NCBI RefSeq assembly: GCF_000876015.1
Contig: NZ_BBQM01000017.1
Span: forward strand, 1-64,000
DNA from: Cupriavidus basilensis
GTDB lineage: Bacteria; Pseudomonadota; Gammaproteobacteria; Burkholderiales; Burkholderiaceae
DNA length: 64,000 nt
Direction of reading: 5' to 3'
Shown here: positions 1 to 6,860 of the stretch, one piece after another
Position numbering within the stretch: position 1 is the stretch's first letter
How the letters are laid out: the number at the start of each line of letters is the position of its first letter
Made by a program: the position numbers and the translations under genes
The notes under the pieces: model-generated
Database searches by the model: none
Seen by the model: only the letters and a program-made list of their open reading frames with translations
Told to the model about the DNA's origin: nothing

Positions 1-347
1 GGTGGGCGCGGTGGCCCCTATTTGAACGCAGTGCCAAACGGTTTTGACTTGAGAGGCAATCCGATTCAAAGCAACCCAGCACACCCGCGCTGGGTCCACC
101 GCGCCCACCATGAAACCAGTGCCGGTGCTACGCCGTGACCGCCAAAACCGGTAACGGCAGATGGCCGAACCAGCAGTGCGCCCGCCATCATAGGTCTGAC
201 CCCGAAACCCATACCGCCAGCCAGATCGTGGCCAGTCGCACCGGTAACGGCAGGATGCCAGCAGAACTACAGGCCCCACGACGAAACCACCAACAAGAGA
301 AATCCCAACGTTTCTGCCCCTGCCGGCCAGGCAGCCCGCTTTCTTTG

Positions 348-395
348 CCTACTTTCTTTTCGGGGAAAAGAAAGTAGGTCGCTCCGGGGGAGCGA
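348..395. other. Paired hairpins of repeat element copy A
   Basis: Hairpin 1 has 13-bp perfect arms (348-360 and 366-378) around a CGGGG loop. Hairpin 2 has 7-bp perfect arms (379-385 and 389-395) around GGG. Both differ from copy B by paired changes that keep pairing: C-G here versus T-A in hairpin 1, and T-A here versus G-C in hairpin 2. Confidence 0.8.
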
Positions 396-428
396 AAGCC
401 TTTGACTTTGACTTTGACTTTGAAGTTA

Positions 429-484
429 AGCAGTTGACGTTCAGCCGTTGACATTCAGCCGTTGACATTCAGCCATTGAATTTG
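429..484. repeat. 14-bp tandem repeat, four units
   Basis: Four head-to-tail units of the form AGCCGTTGACATTC start at 429, 443, 457 and 471. The middle two are identical and the outer two carry a few changes. The tract follows the TTTGAC hexamer run at the end of the dispersed element. Bases 485-566 after it hold no gene and are strikingly poor in G on this strand. Confidence 0.8.
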
Positions 485-566
485 GCATTAATCCATCGAC
501 GTCAAGCAATCAACATTAAACCGCAAACCCTAAAATCCCCCCAAACCCCAAAATAAAATCAAAAAA

Positions 567-1052
567 CTACCGATAATTCCTCTCCCTCCGAATCATCCCC
601 ACCGCCAAAGTCGCAGTCAAAATAAACAGCCAGATCAGCGACCAGGCCGGAATCGACAAACCAAAAATCGGCGGCAGCGGCGCCGTGCACAGGCCGTCCG
701 AGTAAAACACCTGCGGCAGCAGCTTGGCGGTGGGCAGCCGGTTGACCCAGTTCTCCAGCGGGTCGATGCCGCAACTGGCCTTGGGGTTGAGCAGCAGCGA
801 CACGTGATAGCCGGCCACGGCGATGCCGCCGATGCCGGACAGCATGCCCAGCCCCTGCCACAGGCTGCGCGTGCTCTGCGCGATGGCGGCCAGCAGCGAG
901 AAGATGCCGATGCCGACGAAGGCGAAACGCTGCATCACGCACAGCGGGCACGGCTGGTAGCCCTCCACGTGCTGCAGGTAGAGGGCATAGCCGACCAGGC
1001 CGAAGGAAATCACGGCGATCAACAGGAAGAAACTGCGCGAATTGGCTTGCAT
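567..1052 (-). CDS. dsbB: Disulfide bond formation protein B
   Basis: The 161-residue protein should be the inner-membrane quinone reductase that re-oxidises DsbA in the periplasm. Seen: four hydrophobic segments, the CPLC redox pair at residues 35-38, and the second periplasmic cysteine pair at about 94 and 122, spaced as in DsbB. Length is close to the family norm. The gene reads leftward toward the dispersed repeat at 1-484. Its last codons and trailer are very rich in G and T and poor in C on the coding strand (3 G against 35 C on the plus strand at 511-600), unlike the body of the gene. No dsbA lies nearby. Confidence 0.93.
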   Translation of the reverse strand: MQANSRSFFLLIAVISFGLVGYALYLQHVEGYQPCPLCVMQRFAFVGIGIFSLLAAIAQSTRSLWQGLGMLSGIGGIAVAGYHVSLLLNPKASCGIDPLENWVNRLPTAKLLPQVFYSDGLCTAPLPPIFGLSIPAWSLIWLFILTATLAVGMIRRERNYR

Positions 1053-1233
1053 GGTTCAGTAGCGAATTGGACCCGGGGACCGGGCAGGACCGCGCATCGG
1101 TGTCGGCGCGCCGCCGGCCTGACGGCCGGACGTGCGCGATGCGAGGCTCATTATTACCGATTTTGCGCAGCGCGCCACGCACCGTGCGCGGCGCCGCAAA
1201 CGCGCCTGTTGCGGCGGATTGACGCAGCGGCTC

Positions 1234-2595
1234 TCACTCCAGATGACGCACACGGTCGATGGCCTGCTCCAGCCGCTCGACCGCGATCACCTCGAGGCCG
1301 TCGATCGGCTGCTTGGGCGCGTTGGCGCGGGGAATCACCGCGGTGGTGAAGCCCAGCTTGGCGGCTTCGCGCAGGCGTTCCTGCCCGCGCGGGCTGGGCC
1401 GGATCTCGCCGGCCAGGCCGACTTCGCCGAACACCACCAGGCCGCGCGGCAGCGGCTTGTTGCGCATCGACGAATGGATCGCCAACAGCACCGCGAGGTC
1501 GGCCGCCGGCTCGGCGATCTTGACGCCGCCCACGGCGTTGAGGAACACGTCCTGGTCGAAGCAGGCGATGCCGGCATGGCGGTGCAGCACCGCCAGCAGC
1601 ATGGCCAGCCGGTTCTGCTCCAGCCCCACGGCCAGCCGGCGCGGGTTGGGCACCTGCGCGGCGTCGACCAGCGCCTGCACTTCCACCAGCAGCGGCCGCG
1701 TGCCTTCCTGCGTGACCAGCACGCAGGAGCCGGCCACCTGCTGCTCGTGCTGCGACAGGAACAGCGCCGACGGGTTGCTGATGCCGCGCAGGCCGCGCTC
1801 GGTCATGGCGAACACGCCCAGTTCGTTGACCGCGCCGAAACGGTTCTTGAACGCGCGCACCAGGCGGTGCGAGGAATGGGTGTCGCCCTCGAAGTAAAGC
1901 ACGGTGTCGACGATGTGCTCGAGCACGCGCGGGCCGGCCAGCGCGCCTTCCTTGGTCACGTGACCGACCAGGATGATGGTGGTGCCGCTGCCCTTGGCGA
2001 TGCGCGTGAGCTGCGCCGCGCATTCGCGCACCTGGGCCACCGAGCCGGGCGCCGAGGTGAGCGCTTCGGAATACAGCGTCTGGATCGAGTCGATCACCGC
2101 CACCTCGGGCTTTTCCGCCTCCAGCGTGGCCTGGATCTTCTCCAGCTGGATCTCCGCCAGCAAGGCGAGCTGCGGGCTGTCCACGCCGAGGCGCTGGGCG
2201 CGCAGCGCGATCTGCGCGCCGGACTCCTCGCCGCTGACGTACAGCACGGGGCGCTCGGCGGCGAGGTTGGCCAGCGCCTGCAGCAGCAGCGTGGACTTGC
2301 CGATGCCGGGATCGCCGCCGATCAGCACCACCCCGCCGGCCACCAGCCCGCCGCCCAGCACGCGGTCGAATTCCTCGATGCCGCTGGAAAAACGCGGCAC
2401 GTCGGCCGCGTCGATCTCCGACAGGCGCTGCACGCGGGCCGAGGCGGCCAGCGGCGCGAAGCGCTTGGCCGACGCGGTTTCCGCCACGGTCTCGACCAGC
2501 GTGTTCCATTGCTGGCACTGCGGGCACTGGCCCTGCCAGCGCGGCGAGGTGCCGCCGCATTCGGTGCAGGTATAGACGTTCTTTGGCTTGGCCAA
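1234..2595 (-). CDS. radA: DNA repair protein RadA
   Basis: The 453-residue protein is the RecA-like branch-migration helicase of homologous recombination. Domains in order: a C4 zinc finger (Cys 10, 13, 24, 27), a RecA-type ATPase with Walker A GGDPGIGKST at about 93-102, the RadA-specific KNRFG motif at about 250-254, and a Lon-protease-like C-terminal domain. I chose a TTG start at 2595 because it follows a GAGG ribosome site and gives the family-typical N-terminus just before the zinc finger. A frame open upstream to 2646 adds 17 residues of atypical sequence. It reads in the same direction as alr, 190 bp downstream of it. Confidence 0.93.
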   Translation of the reverse strand: MAKPKNVYTCTECGGTSPRWQGQCPQCQQWNTLVETVAETASAKRFAPLAASARVQRLSEIDAADVPRFSSGIEEFDRVLGGGLVAGGVVLIGGDPGIGKSTLLLQALANLAAERPVLYVSGEESGAQIALRAQRLGVDSPQLALLAEIQLEKIQATLEAEKPEVAVIDSIQTLYSEALTSAPGSVAQVRECAAQLTRIAKGSGTTIILVGHVTKEGALAGPRVLEHIVDTVLYFEGDTHSSHRLVRAFKNRFGAVNELGVFAMTERGLRGISNPSALFLSQHEQQVAGSCVLVTQEGTRPLLVEVQALVDAAQVPNPRRLAVGLEQNRLAMLLAVLHRHAGIACFDQDVFLNAVGGVKIAEPAADLAVLLAIHSSMRNKPLPRGLVVFGEVGLAGEIRPSPRGQERLREAAKLGFTTAVIPRANAPKQPIDGLEVIAVERLEQAIDRVRHLE

Positions 2596-2785
2596 CTGGG
2601 ATCCTCGGGGAAAACGGTGGAGACGGTGAAAGCGGTGGAAAACCACCGGAGCGGCGGCGGCGGCAACAAGACGCGGCGAAAAACCACCGAAACAGGCGGG
2701 CGGAGGCGAAACGGCGCACGGACGGCACGCCGCCGCCGGGCCAGGCAGGCCACGGGCCGGCGCCGGCCCGCCCGCGGCCCTGGCG

Positions 2786-3901
2786 TCAGGCCAGCGCGGC
2801 CTGCTCCGGCGCCGTCAGCGTCGCCACCGTGACCGGCACGCGCGGCGCCAGCGCGCACATCAGCTCGTAACCCACGGTGCCGCTGGCCGCGGCCACGTCG
2901 TCGATCGGCAGGCCCTGGCCCCACAGGGTCACGGCGCTGCCCACGCGGGCCTTGGGGCAAGGCGTGAGGTCGACGCAGATCATGTCCATCGAGACCCGGC
3001 CCACCAGGTTCGTGCGCACGCCGTCGACCAGCACCGGCGCCGGGTTGTCGCCCCAGCCGGCGGCATGGCGCGGGTAGCCGTCGGCATAGCCGCAGGCCAC
3101 CACGCCGATGCGCATGGCGCGGTCCGCCGTGAACAGCGAGCCATAGCCGACGGTATCGCCGGGCTGGAGGTCCTGGACGGAGATCAGCTCGCTGTGCAGC
3201 GACATGGCCGGCTGCAGGCCGAAGCTGCTCACGTCGGCCGCCACCCCGGACGGCGACGCGCCGTACAGCACGATGCCCGGCCGCACCCAGGCGCGGTGCG
3301 CCTGGGGATGCCACAGCGTGGCGGCGGAGTTGGACAGGCTGGCCTCGCCCGGCAGGTTGGCCGTGGCGGCGTCGAACACCGCGAGCTGGTGCGCGATGCC
3401 GCGCGGGCTGTCGGCATCGGAGAAATGCGTCATATGCACGATGCTGCCCACGCACGGCAGGGCGCGCGCGCGCTCCCAGGCGGCACGGTACTGGTCCGGG
3501 CGGAAGCCCAGGCGGTTCATGCCGGTATTGAGCTTGAGCTGGATCGCCAGCGGCCCCTTGGGGCGGCCGGCTTCCAGCATGCGCAGCTGTTCTTCGCAAT
3601 GCACCGCGGTGGTGAGGCGGTATTGCTCCAGCAGCGGCACGTCCTGGGGCTGGAAGAAACCTTCCAGCAGCAGGATCGGGCCCTGCCAGCCGAGCTCGCG
3701 CAGCAGCACGGCTTCGTTCAGGTCGAGCAGGCCGAAGCCGTCGGCGGCGCGCAGGCCGGCAAAGGCGCGGCGGATGCCGTGGCCGTAGGCGTTGGCCTTG
3801 ACCACGGCCCAGACGCGCGCTTCGGGTGCGCAGCGGCGCACGACTTCCAGGTTGTTGGCCAGGGCCGGTTGGTGGATGACGGCGTGAATGGGTCTAGGCA
3901 T
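2786..3901 (-). CDS. alr: Alanine racemase
   Basis: The 371-residue PLP enzyme interconverts L- and D-alanine for peptidoglycan. The PLP lysine sits in VVKANAYGHG (Lys about 35), and the likely second catalytic base is the Tyr in VGYG (about 253). Length fits the biosynthetic/catabolic Alr/DadX family. The ATG at 3901 begins the conserved N-terminus; the frame is open to 4042 but the extra 47 residues look non-coding. It is divergent from lplT and upstream of radA. Whether it plays the Alr or DadX role cannot be decided from sequence, and no dadA is adjacent. Confidence 0.93.
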   Translation of the reverse strand: MPRPIHAVIHQPALANNLEVVRRCAPEARVWAVVKANAYGHGIRRAFAGLRAADGFGLLDLNEAVLLRELGWQGPILLLEGFFQPQDVPLLEQYRLTTAVHCEEQLRMLEAGRPKGPLAIQLKLNTGMNRLGFRPDQYRAAWERARALPCVGSIVHMTHFSDADSPRGIAHQLAVFDAATANLPGEASLSNSAATLWHPQAHRAWVRPGIVLYGASPSGVAADVSSFGLQPAMSLHSELISVQDLQPGDTVGYGSLFTADRAMRIGVVACGYADGYPRHAAGWGDNPAPVLVDGVRTNLVGRVSMDMICVDLTPCPKARVGSAVTLWGQGLPIDDVAAASGTVGYELMCALAPRVPVTVATLTAPEQAALA

Positions 3902-4363
3902 GGGATCGCTGTGGCTTCCAGGAGGCTGATGCGCGACGGCGCGGGAGGGGTCGGGGCCGGACCGAGGCCGGCCGGCAGGGGCCGCCCGCGGCCCGCGGAT
4001 GCACCACATAGGGGAAGACCCGGTACGCGCTGCACGTCGCACAGACGTTATTTGAACACATCCGACTCAACATTTAGGGAATCGCAGCGCGCTTGCGCTG
4101 TCCAACCGGCGGCCCGGAGATGCTCGGAATCGCCTTATTTTCGTGTTATAAAGCCGGACGTTCCGACCATGTTTCAAAAGTGATGCAATATGTCAAACAC
4201 GGTGAGGCAAGCTGCAAAGCACTCCCAGAGCTGGTCCGGGCATCACTTTGACAACGGCGCCAGCCCAGGTTCCCCGACGGCCTCCGGCGCCGCCGGCAAC
4301 GCGGTCGTGACCGCGACCGTGACCGACTTGCACAGCAATTGCGATGGAGACAGAGTCCACAGT
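3902..4363. promoter_or_regulatory. Divergent intergenic region between alr and lplT
   Basis: This 462-bp stretch separates two divergent genes and must hold both promoters. A TATAAA-like hexamer at 4147-4152 faces lplT, but no good -35 match is seen at the right spacing, so the promoter call is weak. The lplT frame stays open back to an ATG at 4190. The extra 58 residues lack hydrophobic character and a ribosome site, so I treat them as untranslated leader. Confidence 0.4.
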
Positions 4364-5683
4364 ATGAAGAAGGGTTTTTATACCATCATGGCGGCGCAGT
4401 TCTTCTCCTCGCTGGCCGACAACGCGCTGCTGATCGCCGCCATCGCCCTTCTTACCGAGCTGCATTCCCCGCAGTGGATGACGCCGCTGCTCAAGCTGTT
4501 CTTCGTGCTGTCCTACGTGGTGCTGGCCGCCTTCGTGGGCGCCTTCGCCGACTCCATGCCGAAAGGCAAGGTGATGTTCATCACCAACACCATCAAGATC
4601 GCCGGCTGCGCCATCATGATGTTCGGGCTGCACCCGCTGCTCGCCTACGGCATCGTGGGCTTCGGCGCGGCCGCCTACTCGCCCGCCAAGTACGGCATCC
4701 TCACCGAGCTGCTGCCGCCGGAGCGGCTGGTGGCGGCCAACGGATGGATCGAGGGCCTCACGGTCGGCTCGATCATCCTCGGCACCGTGGTGGGCGGCGC
4801 GCTGATCTCGGTGCACATCTCCAAGGTGCTGCTCGGCTTCGACATGCCCTTCGTGGACACCGGCATCCACACCCCGGCCGAGGCGGCGATGGTGGTCATC
4901 ATGCTGTTCTACGTGGTCGCCGCCATCTTCAACCTGTTCATCCCCGAGACCGGCGCGCGCTATCCGCAGCAGGAAAAGAACCCGATCAAGCTGATCGCCG
5001 AGTTCGCCGACTGCTTCACCGCCTTGTGGCGCGACAAGCTGGGCCAGATCTCGCTGGCCGTGACCACGCTGTTCTGGGGCGCGGGCGCCACGCTGCAGTT
5101 CATCGTGCTGAAGTGGGCCGAGAAGTCGCTGGAGCTGAACCTGTCGCAGGGCGCGCTGCTGCAGGCGGTGGTGGCGGTGGGCGTGGCGGTCGGCGCGATC
5201 CTGGCCGCGATGCGCATTCCGCTGCGCAAATCGCTGTCGGTGCTGCCGTTTGGCGTGGCGATGGGCGTGGTGGTGATGCTGATGGCCTTCTACACCAAGA
5301 ACAGCCTGCCCGATGTCTCGTTCGACGTCCTCGGCATGCACATGCCGCTGTACATGGCCATCGCCTACCTGTTCCTGATGGTGGTGGGCGGCATGTCGGG
5401 CTACTTCGTGGTGCCGATGAACGCCCTGCTGCAGCACCGCGGCCACGTGCTGCTGTCCGCCGGCCACTCGATCGCGGTGCAGAACTTCAACGAGAACGTC
5501 TCGGTGCTGCTGATGCTGTGCCTGTACGCGCTGCTGATCAAGCTCAACGTGCCCATCGGCATCGTCATCGTGGCGTTCGGCATCTTCGTCTGCGTCACCA
5601 TGACCCTGGTGATGCGCCAGCACCGCTACAACGTGCGCAACTTCGACTCGCTGGCGATGATCGGCGAGGACAAGCACCACTGA
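4364..5683 (+). CDS. lplT: Lysophospholipid transporter LplT (MFS)
   Basis: The 439-residue protein is a major facilitator with about 12 membrane segments. Its N-terminus (MKKGFYTIMAAQFFSSLADN) matches the LplT family, which flips lyso-phosphatidylethanolamine across the inner membrane for re-acylation. I took the ATG at 4364 because it starts the conserved sequence and has a purine-rich site (GGAGA) upstream. In enterobacteria lplT pairs with the acyltransferase gene aas; no aas is seen here. The neighbour is alr, divergently read. The alternative start at 4190 is less likely. Confidence 0.85.
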   Translation: MKKGFYTIMAAQFFSSLADNALLIAAIALLTELHSPQWMTPLLKLFFVLSYVVLAAFVGAFADSMPKGKVMFITNTIKIAGCAIMMFGLHPLLAYGIVGFGAAAYSPAKYGILTELLPPERLVAANGWIEGLTVGSIILGTVVGGALISVHISKVLLGFDMPFVDTGIHTPAEAAMVVIMLFYVVAAIFNLFIPETGARYPQQEKNPIKLIAEFADCFTALWRDKLGQISLAVTTLFWGAGATLQFIVLKWAEKSLELNLSQGALLQAVVAVGVAVGAILAAMRIPLRKSLSVLPFGVAMGVVVMLMAFYTKNSLPDVSFDVLGMHMPLYMAIAYLFLMVVGGMSGYFVVPMNALLQHRGHVLLSAGHSIAVQNFNENVSVLLMLCLYALLIKLNVPIGIVIVAFGIFVCVTMTLVMRQHRYNVRNFDSLAMIGEDKHH

Positions 5684-5710
5684 CCCCGCCGCGCGCCTCT
5701 CTCCTTCTTC

Positions 5711-6808
5711 CTACCGGTAGTCGATCGTGAACATCACCGAGGTGTTGGCCTGCCCCGGCGTGATGGCTTCGCCGGTCTGCACGTAACGCGCCTGCAGCGC
5801 AATGGTGTAGCTGCCGCCGTCCACCGCGGCGGGCACGATGCCGCTCGGCATCACGCTGTGGTACGCCACCGGCGCGCCATCGGGCGAGGCGATCTGCAGC
5901 CCGACGCCGCCCGCCGCGGGCTTGGCCTCGCTGCCCGCGCTCAGCGCGACGATCCCCTTGGCCGCGTCCACCACCTCGGTGGCCGGCGTCAGCAGGAAAC
6001 CGAGTTGGTTGCCGGTGCCGCTCACGTCGCCCAGCGCGCCGTTGTCGTAGGACACACTCGCCGTGGCGCCATGAAACGCCGGGCAGTTCAGCAACCGGAT
6101 GTCGAATGTTTCCCACCGCGTGCCGCTGCCGACGCCGGAGAAGTCGCCGGGATTGTGGACACCCATGGGAACCCTGACGTCGGGCGTGGTGCAGGTCTGC
6201 GACACGATGCTCAGGCTGCCGGTGAAGGCGATCTCGAATGCATCGAGGTACTTGAACGTAGTGGCCTTGCGCCACTTCGAGCTCACGCGTGGCAGCGATG
6301 CCCCGGCGACCGGGCCGCTGGCGGAAACATTGCCGATCTTGATCAGCGAGATCTCGACGTATTGCGGCCCGACCGTGTAGATGCAGGTCATCCGGCAGTT
6401 GATGGCGTCCTCGCCTGGATAGAACTGGCCAGTGCGGTTGTCGCGGATGGCCACGCCGATGCCCGGCAGTCCCGTTTCGTACACCTTGCCGGCGAAGGGC
6501 CCCTGGTTCCAGGCGGCGGCAGGCTGGCTGGTGGTCAGTTCGAGGGCATTCCTGACCACGGTGACAGCGTAGTTCTTGCAGTCGATGCCCACCGCCTGCG
6601 CGGACACGGTCTGGCTGTAGATGACGGTGCCGTCGGGCACGTCGCGGCCGATGGTCAACGCGCCGGCGGCCAGCGGCACGCTCAGGGTCGGCGGGGCGGG
6701 CGAGCCGTCCCCCACATAGCAGTCGGAGGTATCGATCGCCGCGTTGGCGGCGCCAACCGCGCCCAGGCCGATCAGCAGCCCAACGAGATTGCGGAGATAT
6801 GGCTTCAT
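5711..6808 (-). CDS. Fimbrial tip adhesin / minor pilin
   Basis: This 365-residue secreted protein is probably the tip adhesin of the fimbria encoded upstream. Seen: a signal peptide ending near residue 23 (AANA), cysteine pairs typical of pilin and lectin domains, an N-terminal part of about 190 residues without a recognised motif, and a C-terminal pilin domain ending in the short FTIDYR strand that donor-strand assembly uses. It is last in the operon, 52 bp after the usher, with an AGGAAGG ribosome site. The two-domain size (FimH-like) and position support the adhesin role. The receptor cannot be told from sequence. Confidence 0.8.
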   Translation of the reverse strand: MKPYLRNLVGLLIGLGAVGAANAAIDTSDCYVGDGSPAPPTLSVPLAAGALTIGRDVPDGTVIYSQTVSAQAVGIDCKNYAVTVVRNALELTTSQPAAAWNQGPFAGKVYETGLPGIGVAIRDNRTGQFYPGEDAINCRMTCIYTVGPQYVEISLIKIGNVSASGPVAGASLPRVSSKWRKATTFKYLDAFEIAFTGSLSIVSQTCTTPDVRVPMGVHNPGDFSGVGSGTRWETFDIRLLNCPAFHGATASVSYDNGALGDVSGTGNQLGFLLTPATEVVDAAKGIVALSAGSEAKPAAGGVGLQIASPDGAPVAYHSVMPSGIVPAAVDGGSYTIALQARYVQTGEAITPGQANTSVMFTIDYR

Positions 6809-6860
6809 GTTCTTGTTCCTTCCTGTATGGCGCGGCCCCATCGCCGCCGCCGTTGTCCGT

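Larger units (their letters stand above)
1..484. repeat. Dispersed non-coding repeat element, copy A (left edge cut by window)
   Basis: This stretch shares most of its length with 25856-26240, so it is one copy of a dispersed element; no credible gene is seen in it. In order it shows a 14-bp inverted repeat (1-14 with 96-109), a small hairpin (74-80 with 89-95), a 14-nt sequence ACCGGTAACGGCAG present twice (near 147 and 240), two adjacent hairpins (348-378 and 379-395), a TTTGAC hexamer run (about 400-422) and a 14-bp tandem repeat (429-484). The matching arm near 110-120 suggests the outer stem continues left of base 1. I do not recognise a named family. It could be a MITE-like element, a structured RNA or a terminator/insulator. 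Confidence 0.75.

Noticed and set aside
4190..4363. N-terminal extension of LplT from an upstream ATG
   Set aside because: The 58 residues are not conserved-looking or hydrophobic and lack a ribosome site. The ATG at 4364 begins the family sequence.
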